NCBI RefSeq assembly: GCF_013294025.1
Contig: NZ_JABSNL010000006.1
Coordinates: 1-64,000 of the forward strand
Direction of reading: 5' to 3'
DNA from: Flavobacterium aeripolare
GTDB lineage: Bacteria > Bacteroidota > Bacteroidia > Flavobacteriales > Flavobacteriaceae
Length of the DNA: 64,000 bases
Each line of letters starts with the position of its first letter. Positions within the stretch are counted from its first letter, which is position 1. The position numbers and the translations under genes were made by a program. A model generated the notes under the pieces. It ran no database searches, was not told the origin of the DNA, and saw only the letters and a program-made list of their open reading frames with translations. Shown here one piece after another: positions 17,602 to 25,515 of this stretch.

Positions 17602-18180
17602 TTATAATTTTTTAACGTATTGTGTTATAATAACAATCGTTTGTCCGTCTACTTTTCCTTCAATGTATTCAGCATTTTCATGATCTAATCTAATATTTCT
17701 AACTGCGGTCCCTTGCTTAGCGACCATGCTAGAACCTTTTACTTTTAAATCTTTGATTAAAACGACGCTATCACCCACTTCAAGAATGACACCATTACTA
17801 TCTCTATGGATTACTTTATTTTCGTCTTCTTCACCTTCATTTGTTGCTTGTGCCCATACTAATGTATCTTCGTCAAAATACATTTGGTCGATTAACTCTT
17901 GTGGCCATCCCGCTGAACGCAAACGACTCAACATACGCCATGATACTACTTGCACTGCAGTATGTTCACTCCACATGCTATCGTTCAAACATCTCCAGTG
18001 ATTTAAATCTTCGTTTCCCGGGTTTTCAATTTGGTCTAAACAAGTGGAACAAGTCATTACAGCTTCATCAATACCGCCTTTTTGAGTAGGAGGTACTTGA
18101 TATACTTTAAGATTTTCAGTGTTACCACATAGTTCACATTTAGAACCACTACGTTTATTTAATTCTCTTTCTATACTCAT
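17602..18180 (-). CDS. PhnA-domain zinc-ribbon protein (YjdM-like)
   Basis: The 192-residue protein begins with a zinc-ribbon region (CELCG and CSTC pairs at about 16-45) and ends with the PhnA/YjdM domain (GDSVVLIKDLKVKGSS, AVRNIRLD and HENAEYIEGKVDGQTIVI). Despite the historical phn name, no phosphonate-use genes are nearby and the molecular role of the family is unsettled. The middle (HWRCLNDSMWSEHTAVQVVSWRML) matches the longer two-part version of the family. It appears monocistronic. Confidence 0.88.
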   Translation of the reverse strand: MSIERELNKRSGSKCELCGNTENLKVYQVPPTQKGGIDEAVMTCSTCLDQIENPGNEDLNHWRCLNDSMWSEHTAVQVVSWRMLSRLRSAGWPQELIDQMYFDEDTLVWAQATNEGEEDENKVIHRDSNGVILEVGDSVVLIKDLKVKGSSMVAKQGTAVRNIRLDHENAEYIEGKVDGQTIVIITQYVKKL

Positions 18181-18290
18181 AGTATGATTGTTTGTTTTTT
18201 GCGAAAATAATATTTATTAGCTCACAATACTAATTTATGTAAATGACATCTTACGAGATACTTTTGTACCACAACAAAGTCAAGCGTTTT

Positions 18291-18746
18291 TTATTTCAAT
18301 CTGACAGCTTTGGGAACTAATTTTTGGTATTCTCCGCCGTTTCGTAATACATCTCTAACGATGCTAGAACTTATATAAGAGGTTTTGGCTGCAGTTAATA
18401 GAAAGACGGTCTCAATTTTTGATAGGTACCTATTTGTGTGAGCAATTGCTTTTTCAAATTCAAAATCAGCTGGGTTACGCAGTCCACGCAATATAAAATT
18501 AGCTTCAAGTTTCTTACATAGATCAATGGTCAAACCTTCATAAGAAATCACCGTTACTGAAGGTTCGTTTTTAAACGTTTCCTCTATAAAGCGTTTTCTC
18601 TCCTCTAGAGAGAACATGTATTTCTTTTCGGCATTGACACCTATCGCAATCACGATTTCGTCAAAAAGCGGAATCGCTCTCTTGATAATATCTTCATGAC
18701 CTAGCGTGATAGGGTCAAAAGATCCTGGGAATATTGCTCTTCTCAT
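18291..18746 (-). CDS. coaD: Phosphopantetheine adenylyltransferase
   Basis: The 151-residue enzyme makes dephospho-CoA from phosphopantetheine and ATP, the fourth step of coenzyme A synthesis. The nucleotidyltransferase motif FPGSFDPITLGHEDII is at the N-terminus, and ISSSIVR near the end carries the second nucleotide-binding motif. The start at 18746 is chosen because family proteins begin MRRAIFPGSFDP; the frame stays open upstream into the preceding gene. It is the last gene of the ddl-DUF421-coaD run, 23 bp after the DUF421 stop. Confidence 0.95.
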   Translation of the reverse strand: MRRAIFPGSFDPITLGHEDIIKRAIPLFDEIVIAIGVNAEKKYMFSLEERKRFIEETFKNEPSVTVISYEGLTIDLCKKLEANFILRGLRNPADFEFEKAIAHTNRYLSKIETVFLLTAAKTSYISSSIVRDVLRNGGEYQKLVPKAVRLK

Positions 18747-18769
18747 AGTATTGTAGCTTTTTTTATTTT

Positions 18770-19462
18770 TTAAGTAATCCTCGTAGTATTTATAGACGGT
18801 ACCCATTCTTCTCTTTGACACTGTTCACAAACAGCAGTACCTATGCTTTTATGTTCGGTAAAACCGCAAAAGGTGCAAGAGTAATGCGCGTTTGTAGGGA
18901 TGTGTTTTTGCTTTTTATCAAATAAGTGCGGTAAGATGGGCAAACCAAATACCACCTCTTCATCTTTATAAAAAAAAGTGCTTATCTCACCGCTCGTCTC
19001 GATATAGGCATTTTTTATTTGTCCCAAATGCTCTATTGATTTTAGCCGCAGTTCAGAGAAAAACTCGTCTTGAGCTAAACTTTCTTTTTTAAAATTTTTT
19101 ATCGAAAAACGTCCTTCGTTAATGAAGCATTCTGTTTTACCTTCGATAAAGGTTTCAAATTTTTTATTTTTTGCTGCTATCCAAGTAATCAAGCGATAAA
19201 GCAGAATAATTACTGCAAATACCGTAATTGCTGGTAGAATTCCCACATTATCATATAGCATGGGATCTCCAGCGGCAGAACCAAGCGCGATGATGATCAC
19301 AGTCTCAAATACTGATAATTGTTTAACGCCACGTTTTCCAGCAATTTTTAGTGTGAGTAAAAGCACAACAAACATTACAACAGAACGAAAGACCACCTCT
19401 ACCAAAAATATTTCTGGCAGATCATTCCATAGTACGCGACTCCAATCAAAGATATCTTTCAT
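18770..19462 (-). CDS. DUF421 (YetF-like) membrane protein with a C-terminal zinc ribbon
   Basis: The 230-residue protein has three predicted membrane helices (about 20-115) including the conserved KIAGKRGVKQLSVFETVIIIALGSAAGDPMLY-type region, followed by a cytoplasmic DUF421 domain with the FINEGR segment. Beyond the usual domain end it carries a 35-residue tail with paired cysteines (CTFCG and CEQC), which looks like a zinc ribbon. The family is broadly linked to envelope stress and sporulation proteins in other phyla, but its function is unknown. It lies 13 bp after ddl and 23 bp before coaD, suggesting an operon. Confidence 0.82.
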   Translation of the reverse strand: MKDIFDWSRVLWNDLPEIFLVEVVFRSVVMFVVLLLTLKIAGKRGVKQLSVFETVIIIALGSAAGDPMLYDNVGILPAITVFAVIILLYRLITWIAAKNKKFETFIEGKTECFINEGRFSIKNFKKESLAQDEFFSELRLKSIEHLGQIKNAYIETSGEISTFFYKDEEVVFGLPILPHLFDKKQKHIPTNAHYSCTFCGFTEHKSIGTAVCEQCQREEWVPSINTTRIT

Positions 19463-19475
19463 GACGTTATCACTA

Positions 19476-20447
19476 TTATTTCAAAGCTAATTGAATGGCA
19501 TTGTCAAACAAGTTGGTCAAAGTGATTCCGGCCGCCTCGGCTTGTTGCGGAATTAAACTTTCAGGCGTTAGTCCCGGGATAGTATTCATCTCTAGCATGA
19601 AAGGTTCGTCATTTACAATTATAAATTCCGATCTTGAAAATCCTTTCATTTTCAGTAATTCGTAGGCTCTTTTTGCGATGTCACCCACTTTCTTTGTCAT
19701 TTCTGGCGAAATTCTAGCAGGAGTAATCTCTTGTGATTTACCTTGATATTTAGCTTCATAATCAAAGAAATCATTTTCAGAAACTATTTCGGTGATTGGT
19801 AAAACAACTATTTCTCCTTTATAATTAATTACGCCTACAGTGACCTCAGTACCGTCAAGAAAACTTTCTATAATAATCTCGTTATCTTCTTTATAGGCTA
19901 TTTCAATGGCGATAGGTAATTCTGCTTCGGTTTTTACCTTTGAGATTCCAAAACTAGAACCCGCTTTATTAGGTTTTACAAAACAAGGCAAGCCTACTTT
20001 TGTAACAATTTCTTCAGTATGAATGACATCGCCTTTGTTCAAGTAGTAAGAAGTAGCACTTTTAATTCCGTATGGCTTTAAAACAGATAAAAAATCTCTT
20101 TTGTTGAATGTTAATGCAGCCTGGTAATAATCGCAAGACGTTTGCGGAATTTCTAATAACTCAAAATATGCTTGCATTAATCCATCTTCTCCTGGAGTAC
20201 CGTGAATGGCGTTAAAAACGCAATCGAAAACAATTTTAGTGCCAGCAACTGTAATTGAGAAATCGTTTCTATCAATAGGGAATTCGTTATTGTTTTCATC
20301 AACGTAAACCCATTTTTCTTTAAAAATATGAATGCAGTAGCTATTGTACTTTGTTTTATCTAGAAATTTAAAAACCATGTTTCCAGATATTAATGATATT
20401 TTGTACTCACTAGAATAGCCGCCCATTATTATGGCAATATTTTTCAT
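19476..20447 (-). CDS. ddl: D-alanine--D-alanine ligase
   Basis: The 323-residue ATP-grasp enzyme joins two D-alanines for peptidoglycan synthesis. It shows MGGYSSEYKISLISG at the N-terminus (the family HxxE-type start in a flavobacterial variant), HGTPGEDGLMQAYFELL, PCFVKPNKAGSSFGISKV in the ATP-grasp part, and FMLEMNTIPGLTPESLIPQQ at the C-terminus. It heads a tight three-gene run (ddl, DUF421, coaD) and is divergent from the PASTA-rluD pair, which also relates to the cell wall. Confidence 0.95.
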   Translation of the reverse strand: MKNIAIIMGGYSSEYKISLISGNMVFKFLDKTKYNSYCIHIFKEKWVYVDENNNEFPIDRNDFSITVAGTKIVFDCVFNAIHGTPGEDGLMQAYFELLEIPQTSCDYYQAALTFNKRDFLSVLKPYGIKSATSYYLNKGDVIHTEEIVTKVGLPCFVKPNKAGSSFGISKVKTEAELPIAIEIAYKEDNEIIIESFLDGTEVTVGVINYKGEIVVLPITEIVSENDFFDYEAKYQGKSQEITPARISPEMTKKVGDIAKRAYELLKMKGFSRSEFIIVNDEPFMLEMNTIPGLTPESLIPQQAEAAGITLTNLFDNAIQLALK

Positions 20448-20528
20448 TTTGTATGTTTTAAATCCTTTAAAAACCGCTTTGTTAATGGTGATTAAAGTGT
20501 GGTGTTATGTAATAGTACCGTTTTTTTT

Positions 20529-20597
20529 AGCCCCGATAGTAGCGGCATCCCACACTTTTTTGTGTGGATACAGCGGATAGCGGGATTAGCTCCTAAT
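20529..20597. ncRNA. Flavo-1-like structured intergenic element
   Basis: An imperfect inverted element with the outer segments AGCCCCGATAGTAGCGG and AGCGGATAGCGGGATTAGCT enclosing a small hairpin (CACAC 20551-20555 with GTGTG 20562-20566, T-rich loop). From memory this strongly resembles the Flavo-1 conserved motif or dispersed repeat common in Flavobacterium intergenic regions. Whether it acts as RNA or DNA is unknown. It sits between the divergent ddl and PASTA genes. The orientation was not decided, and I could not compare it with Rfam. Confidence 0.6.
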
Positions 20598-20661
20598 TAA
20601 GGACAAAGGAAACTAAATACCATTAAACAAAATTATCATTTTTTTTGGAACGAAATAGGTT

Positions 20662-20669
20662 TATCTTTG
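20662..20669 (+). promoter_or_regulatory. -7 box for the PASTA-rluD pair
   Basis: TATCTTTG matches TAnnTTTG and lies 20 bases before the ATG at 20690. A possible -33 TTG (20645-20647) is only 14 bases upstream, shorter than usual. Confidence 0.45.
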
Positions 20670-20689
20670 CCACAAATAAAAATATATTT

Positions 20690-21307
20690 ATGAGTTTACG
20701 TAACTATCTTATTAGCCGTGTATTTCTTTTACAAGTGTTTCTTGCTGCATTGATTATTGCTGTACTAGGTTATTTGTTTATGCATTGGTTGACTTTTACT
20801 ACAAATCATGGTAACGAAATCGTTGTTCCTAATTTGAGTAAACTGACAGAGGAGCAAGTTGAGGAAAAATTAGACGGTTTAGATTTGTCTTATATATTAT
20901 TAGACAGTTTAGATTATAGAAGTGACTACCCTAAATACAGTGTGGTGCAACAAGATCCACTGCCAGGAGCTAAAGTTAAAGAAGGTAGAAAGGTATATAT
21001 CAAGATCAATTCATCTGGATTTTCATCTGTAAAGATTCCGGATTTAATCGAAAAAACATACCGTGAAGCTGTTCCTACCTTAAAAGCTTTGGGCTTAGAA
21101 GAAGGGACAATCACTTATATTCCTAACCTAGGAAGAGACATGGTACTTGATATGCGTTATAAAGGAAGAAGTATCAGACCAGGAGATAGAGTCTTGAAAT
21201 CGTCTAAAATTGATTTGGTTTTAGGAGATGGAAAAGCGAGTTACGAAGAAGACATAAGAACGGATTCTGTACCAGAATCAATTGATGAAATGCCAAATGA
21301 ACAATAA
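20690..21307 (+). CDS. Membrane-anchored PASTA-domain protein
   Basis: The 205-residue protein has one N-terminal membrane helix (about 15-35) and a periplasmic part made of two or three PASTA repeats, seen as VVPNLSKLTEEQVEEKL, YSVVQQDPLPGAKVKEGRKVYIKINSS and KIPDLIEKTYREAVPTLKALG. PASTA modules bind peptidoglycan precursors or crosslinked wall and normally sit on penicillin-binding proteins or kinases; here they form nearly the whole protein. The start at 20690 gives the helix directly after MSLRNYLISR. Its 3' end overlaps the rluD-like gene, so the two are co-transcribed. Confidence 0.88.
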   Translation: MSLRNYLISRVFLLQVFLAALIIAVLGYLFMHWLTFTTNHGNEIVVPNLSKLTEEQVEEKLDGLDLSYILLDSLDYRSDYPKYSVVQQDPLPGAKVKEGRKVYIKINSSGFSSVKIPDLIEKTYREAVPTLKALGLEEGTITYIPNLGRDMVLDMRYKGRSIRPGDRVLKSSKIDLVLGDGKASYEEDIRTDSVPESIDEMPNEQ

Positions 21308-22337
21308 TATAGAGTCAGAAGACTTAGAACAAGAATTGTACGAACATTTTAAATTTGAAGTTACTAAAGGGACAACACCTTTAAGAATTGATAAATATTT
21401 GATGGGGTTGATACAAAATGCTACACGTAATAAATTACAGATTGCAGCTACAGAAGGAAATATTCTTGTAAATGATTTACCTGTAAAATCAAACTATAAA
21501 GTAAAAGCGCTAGATGTGGTTCGAGTGATGTTAACGCATCCACCATATGAGAACCATATTATACCAGAAGACATTCCATTAAACATTGTCTATGAAGATG
21601 ATGCTTTATTATTAATTAATAAAGAGCCAGGGATGGTGGTGCATCCAGGTCACGGAAATTATACAGGAACTCTTGTTCACGCATTGGCACATCACTTTGA
21701 GAATTTACCAATGAACAGCAGTGAGCGTCCAGGATTAGTTCACCGTATTGATAAAGACACATCAGGGTTGTTAGTAATTGCTAAGACAGAAGCGGCAATG
21801 ACGCATCTAGCGAAACAATTTGAAGCTAAAACTTCAGAGCGAGAATACATCGCCTTAGTATGGGGAAATGTGGCAGACGATAGCGGAACAATTGAAGGAA
21901 ACCTAGCACGTCACTTAAAAGACCGCATGCAAATGGCTGTTTTTGCTGATCCAGAAATTGGAAAGCCAGCAATTACACATTACAAGGTTTTAGAACGTTT
22001 TGGGTATGTTACTCTTATCTCATGCCAGCTAGAAACGGGTAGAACGCACCAAATTAGAGCGCACTTGAAACACATAGGTCATCCTTTATTTAATGACGAG
22101 CGTTACGGTGGTCATTTAATATTAAAAGGGACTACCTTTACAAAATACAAGCAGTTTATAGACAATTGTTTTAAAATATTACCAAGACAAGCTTTGCATG
22201 CTAAAACATTAGGTTTTGTTCATCCTACAACAAAGGAATTAAAACGTTTTGATACAGAGCTACCTCAAGATTTACAAGATTGTATCGACAAGTGGAGAGG
22301 CTATTCAAAGTCACATTTAAATGATGATGAAGCTTAA
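21297..22337 (+). CDS. RluD-like ribosomal large-subunit pseudouridine synthase
   Basis: The 346-residue protein belongs to the RluA family, which isomerises uridines in 23S rRNA. An S4-like domain occupies the first 90 or so residues, and the catalytic motif HRIDKDTSGLL holds the essential Asp. GRTHQIRAHLKHIGHPL, GDE-like and HAKTLGF motifs follow. The ATG at 21297 is chosen over 21285 and 21282 because homologues start close to the acidic segment; the choice changes only 4-5 residues. It overlaps the PASTA gene by 11 bp and ends at a strong terminator. Confidence 0.9.
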   Translation: MNNNIESEDLEQELYEHFKFEVTKGTTPLRIDKYLMGLIQNATRNKLQIAATEGNILVNDLPVKSNYKVKALDVVRVMLTHPPYENHIIPEDIPLNIVYEDDALLLINKEPGMVVHPGHGNYTGTLVHALAHHFENLPMNSSERPGLVHRIDKDTSGLLVIAKTEAAMTHLAKQFEAKTSEREYIALVWGNVADDSGTIEGNLARHLKDRMQMAVFADPEIGKPAITHYKVLERFGYVTLISCQLETGRTHQIRAHLKHIGHPLFNDERYGGHLILKGTTFTKYKQFIDNCFKILPRQALHAKTLGFVHPTTKELKRFDTELPQDLQDCIDKWRGYSKSHLNDDEA

Positions 22338-22400
22338 TCGCTACTAGACAGTATTACAGCTAATTTATTGTCAATTACTCTAGGGTAATTATAATAATGT

Positions 22401-22437
22401 AAAAACCCCTATTTTCTGGTAAATAGGGGTTTTTTTT
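22401..22437 (+). terminator. Intrinsic terminator after the rluD-like gene
   Basis: AAAAACCCCTATTT (22401-22414) pairs with AAATAGGGGTTTTT (from 22421), followed by more T residues. Confidence 0.85.
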
Positions 22438-22895
22438 GGTCGGTTTTTAGTAGCTCTTGGTTAGGCTATTTGTGGTACTTACAAATTTACTGCTGTAAAT
22501 TACAGTACTTTATTTATGTGATTATAGCTTTTTTTGTAATCCTATAGTATCTTACTCAAGTTCTCTCTTGAGAACCATTTATAAGTTTGAATTACTTTTT
22601 TATCGCATGTAAAGAGACAATATATAAGTGGATTGTACAATACCCACTTTTAGTGATATTTTAATAATTAACACCTATCTTTTAACTAGTAAGAAAGGCA
22701 GCTATTTTTTCAATTTATTTTTATAGATGTTGGATGTAAGTTTGCATAAAGTGCTTGTAAAAAAATAATTCTAATAATTATAGATTCACTATCAATAGGT
22801 TATTGCTGCTATATTTTTTTTTGAATTTGCTAGCCCAGTTTATGTTGCAAATGATAATTCTTTAATTAATTTTACAGAAATATAAAATACCACCA
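22438..22895. other. Gene-free AT-rich stretch before pcm
   Basis: About 460 bp without a convincing gene. It holds a small perfect hairpin (CTCAAG and CTTGAG around 22560) and a TAAGTTTG box at 22737-22744 that may be the pcm promoter, though about 150 bp ahead of the start. I see nothing else I can support. Confidence 0.5.
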
Positions 22896-23537
22896 TTGAA
22901 AGATACTGCAAAACATCAAGGGCTTCGAAACCAATTAGTAAGCGTTTTACAAGAAAAAGGAATTACAGACAAAAATGTTCTAGAGGCGATTAAAAAGATC
23001 CCTAGACATTTGTTTTTGAATTCTAGTTTTGAGGATTATGCCTATCAAGATAAGGCGTTCCCTATAGGTGCTGGGCAAACTATTTCGCAGCCTTACACTG
23101 TTGCTTTTCAGTCGCAGTTATTAGAAATAAAAAAAGACCATAAAGTATTAGAGATTGGGACAGGATCAGGATATCAAACGGCGGTTTTATATTTGCTTGG
23201 CGCCAAAGTGTATAGTGTAGAGAGACAAAATGAGTTGTTTAAAACAACAGCAGCATTATTACCTAAATTAGGCATAAGACCTAAGCATTTAACATTTGGC
23301 GATGGGTACAAGGGATTGCCTAATTTTGGTCCTTTTGACAGTATTATTGTAACTGCAGGTGCTCCTTTTATACCGCAGCCGTTAATGGCTCAGCTTAAAA
23401 TAGGGGGGAGATTAGTCATCCCACTGGGGGAAGAGGTGCAAGTGATGACCTTACTTATTAGAAAAAACGAAACACAATTTGAAAAGCACGAACTAGGTGA
23501 ATTTAGATTTGTGCCCTTGCTCGAAGATAAAAATTAG
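22896..23537 (+). CDS. pcm: Protein-L-isoaspartate O-methyltransferase
   Basis: The 213-residue SAM-dependent enzyme methylates L-isoaspartyl residues to start repair of aged proteins. The conserved IPRHLFLNSSFEDYAYQDKAFPIGAGQTISQP is followed by the SAM motif EIGTGSGYQTAVL and the PCMT ending VIPLG. The frame has no upstream ATG and the family N-terminus MKDTAKHQGLR begins at a TTG codon at 22896, so TTG is the likely start. The length is normal. A terminator follows 12 bp after the stop. Confidence 0.93.
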   Translation: MKDTAKHQGLRNQLVSVLQEKGITDKNVLEAIKKIPRHLFLNSSFEDYAYQDKAFPIGAGQTISQPYTVAFQSQLLEIKKDHKVLEIGTGSGYQTAVLYLLGAKVYSVERQNELFKTTAALLPKLGIRPKHLTFGDGYKGLPNFGPFDSIIVTAGAPFIPQPLMAQLKIGGRLVIPLGEEVQVMTLLIRKNETQFEKHELGEFRFVPLLEDKN

Positions 23538-23549
23538 AGTATAACTAAG

Positions 23550-23577
23550 CCTCATCATACTATCGATGAGGTTTTTT
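23550..23577 (+). terminator. Intrinsic terminator after pcm
   Basis: CCTCATC (23550-23556) pairs with GATGAGG (23565-23571) and a T-run follows. Confidence 0.8.
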
Positions 23578-23628
23578 ATTTTATAGAATGTGATGATATT
23601 GCATTCGATAAAAAAGCCACGAGTAGTT

Positions 23629-24684
23629 TTAGTTTACCGCTTGAAGAAAAGAAATACAATAACGTAGGCTATCCTCTTGCTGCTGTATTATAAAGTGGGT
23701 AAAGTTGGCGTTCTTCTCCTCTTGCATGCTTGCTATTAATGAATTCATGTAGGTATTTTTACTATCAGCATCACTCTTAATAATAATAGGGGTCATTGTA
23801 TTCTTTACTAAAATAACGTTCATTAAGAGTCTTGCAATTTTTGCGGTTCCTTGTTTGAATGGTTGCAGTGTTACAAATTTAATTTTGAATGTTGCCACTA
23901 GTATAAGTGGATGCAAATGATCTACATTATCGTTTAGCCATAGTAATAGATCATCAAGATCGGTAGCGATATTCTTTGCAGTAGAAGGGGAGAAGAGGTT
24001 GTTTTTAACAGTGATTTCAGTTGTTCTAAAGCTACCCGCTTCTTTAGGAGTTATTCCGCGATATAATAGTTGGTGTAGTTCTAAAATAGCTGCAACAGTT
24101 AAATTAGTGTTGGTATCGATGATTTTTTGCGTGTACTGCATCGCCTCCTGATGATTGATGACATCAAGGTGTTCGTGCATGCTTTTTCCAGCAATGCTTT
24201 GCCCTTCATTTAAAATGAGTTCAGTTTCAATTTTCGAAAGTGAATTCCCGTCTAAGCGGTTACTTTCGTAAAGATAGGTTAGTGCTAAATCTTCCTGTAG
24301 TTTTGAGTTACTAAAAGCATGCAATGCATTAGCGGTCTTTTTTAAATGCTCAATTAGCTGTATTTCTTTTTCGAATAAAAAGAGTGAGGACTTCTTTTTA
24401 AGTGCTATTTTCGAAAGTATAATTTGCTGTGCTTCTTTTAGTGCTTCAATTGCATAGTCTTCATTAGCGATTTCATTTATGATTTTTTCTTTAAGCCAAG
24501 AAATGAGCAAGGGCGCCAGTTCAATATCTAGAGTAATGGCTAATTTTAGTAGTTGGTTCTTTGTGGGTCTACGTTCTCCACTTTCAAATTTGCTAATTAA
24601 GGCTTGATCTATGGCTACCATTTTAGAGAGTTCTCTTGTTTTTAAGCCTTTATTCTCTCTAGCAGTGCGCAGCATATTCTTCAT
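23629..24684 (-). CDS. XRE-HTH plus Fic-fold protein with a degenerate active site
   Basis: The 351-residue protein begins with a phage-repressor-like helix-turn-helix (about 1-60, LRTARENKGLKTRELS with ISKFESGERRP) and ends in a Fic fold (about 135-345). The Fic motif HxFx[D/E]GN[G/K]RxxR reads QPFKQGTAKIAR at 274-285: His is Gln, the acidic residue is Gln, Asn is Thr, Gly is Ala and the first Arg is Lys. Only Phe276, Gly279 and Arg285 remain. The inhibitory helix motif is SNRLDG (141-146), with Asp for Glu. AGSFR at 216-220 is kept. It is therefore probably catalytically dead for AMP transfer and may act as a DNA-binding regulator or scaffold. Confidence 0.8.
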   Translation of the reverse strand: MKNMLRTARENKGLKTRELSKMVAIDQALISKFESGERRPTKNQLLKLAITLDIELAPLLISWLKEKIINEIANEDYAIEALKEAQQIILSKIALKKKSSLFLFEKEIQLIEHLKKTANALHAFSNSKLQEDLALTYLYESNRLDGNSLSKIETELILNEGQSIAGKSMHEHLDVINHQEAMQYTQKIIDTNTNLTVAAILELHQLLYRGITPKEAGSFRTTEITVKNNLFSPSTAKNIATDLDDLLLWLNDNVDHLHPLILVATFKIKFVTLQPFKQGTAKIARLLMNVILVKNTMTPIIIKSDADSKNTYMNSLIASMQEEKNANFTHFIIQQQEDSLRYCISFLQAVN

Positions 24685-24725
24685 AAGTATGAAAATTTTT
24701 GACTAAAATTGTCATCAAGGATATC

Positions 24726-24752
24726 AAAAAAAAGGGTTAATCGCTCAACCCT
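24726..24752 (-). terminator. Terminator of smpB
   Basis: On the minus strand AGGGTT pairs with AACCCT (24752-24747 with 24738-24733), followed by a run of T. It lies 7 bases after the smpB stop. Confidence 0.65.
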
Positions 24753-24758
24753 ATTTAA

Positions 24759-25214
24759 TTAATTGTATATTTTTTTTATTCGATCTAAATCTCTTTTGGT
24801 ATCTTGTTCTTTTAATGATTCTCTTTTGTCATAGGTCTTCTTACCGCGGCAAAGTCCTATTTCTAATTTGGCCATCCCTTTTTCGTTAGTAAAAAGTTTC
24901 AAAGGAACAATCGTAAGTCCTTTAGCTTGCACGCTACGCTCTAAGCTTTTAAGTTCTCTTTTATTTAAGAGTAGCTTTCTTTCACTTCTCGCCTGATGAT
25001 TGAATTGATTACCAAAAGTGTATTCTTCAATATAGGTATTGATCGCAAATAATTCGTTGTTACTAAACTCACAAAAACTTTCTGTGATGTTTGCTTTACC
25101 CAATCGTATTGATTTAATCTCAGTTCCCGCTAAGACAATTCCAGCAGTGAATTTTTCGATTATTTCATAATCAAATCGGGCTCTTTTATTGAGTATGTTG
25201 ACAGTTTTTAGCAT
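24759..25214 (-). CDS. smpB: SsrA-binding protein SmpB
   Basis: The 151-residue protein binds tmRNA and is needed for rescue of stalled ribosomes. The OB-fold core is recognisable (NKRARFDYEIIEKFTAGI, LAGTEIKSIRLGKANI) and the end KKTYDKRESLKEQD with a basic helix matches the functional C-terminal tail. The start at 25214 is chosen because the family N-terminus (MLKTVNILNKRA) begins there; an upstream in-frame ATG at 25331 would overlap the divergent gene. Two TACATTTG boxes lie just upstream. Confidence 0.95.
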   Translation of the reverse strand: MLKTVNILNKRARFDYEIIEKFTAGIVLAGTEIKSIRLGKANITESFCEFSNNELFAINTYIEEYTFGNQFNHQARSERKLLLNKRELKSLERSVQAKGLTIVPLKLFTNEKGMAKLEIGLCRGKKTYDKRESLKEQDTKRDLDRIKKIYN

Positions 25215-25221
25215 AGGATGA

Positions 25222-25252
25222 CAAATGTAGCAACAAATGTACGAATCAGCAA
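25222..25252 (-). promoter_or_regulatory. smpB promoter with doubled -7 box
   Basis: The minus strand has TTG (25252-25250), 20 bases, then TACATTTG (25229-25222). A second TACATTTG lies at 25241-25234. The first box is 8 bases from the ATG, so a transcript starting from it would be almost leaderless. Confidence 0.6.
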
Positions 25253-25284
25253 TTTTTTTTATAAAATTGGCATAAATTTGCAAT

Positions 25285-25515
25285 ATGGAAAAACAACAAT
25301 CACAAGATCCGCTACACGGGGTTACGCTCAAAACTATTGTAGAACAATTAGAAGCTTACTTTGGGTTTGATACTTTAGGAGAATTAATTAAGATTAAATG
25401 CTTTAACGAGAATCCTAGTGTAAAATCAAGTTTGACTTTTCTACGAAAAACAGATTGGGCTAGAAAGCAAGTAGAAGCACTGTACGTTGCTAATTATAAA
25501 AAGTTTACTGCTTAG
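25285..25515 (+). CDS. VF530-family (DUF2132) small DNA-binding protein
   Basis: The 76-residue protein matches the VF530/DUF2132 family: DPLHGVTLKTIVEQLEAYFGFDTLGELI, CFNENPSVKSSLTFLRKTDWARKQVEALY. The fold is a small helical domain proposed to bind DNA. A TAAATTTG box at 25273-25280 sits so close to the ATG that the mRNA would be nearly leaderless if it is used. The gene is divergent from smpB, and its 3' end overlaps the DUF3575 gene by 4 bp. Confidence 0.88.
   Translation: MEKQQSQDPLHGVTLKTIVEQLEAYFGFDTLGELIKIKCFNENPSVKSSLTFLRKTDWARKQVEALYVANYKKFTA

Noticed and set aside
22438..22895. Small RNA or hidden gene in the gap before pcm
   Set aside because: Only a short hairpin and AT-rich sequence were seen; no promoter-terminator pair or coding pattern supports a gene.
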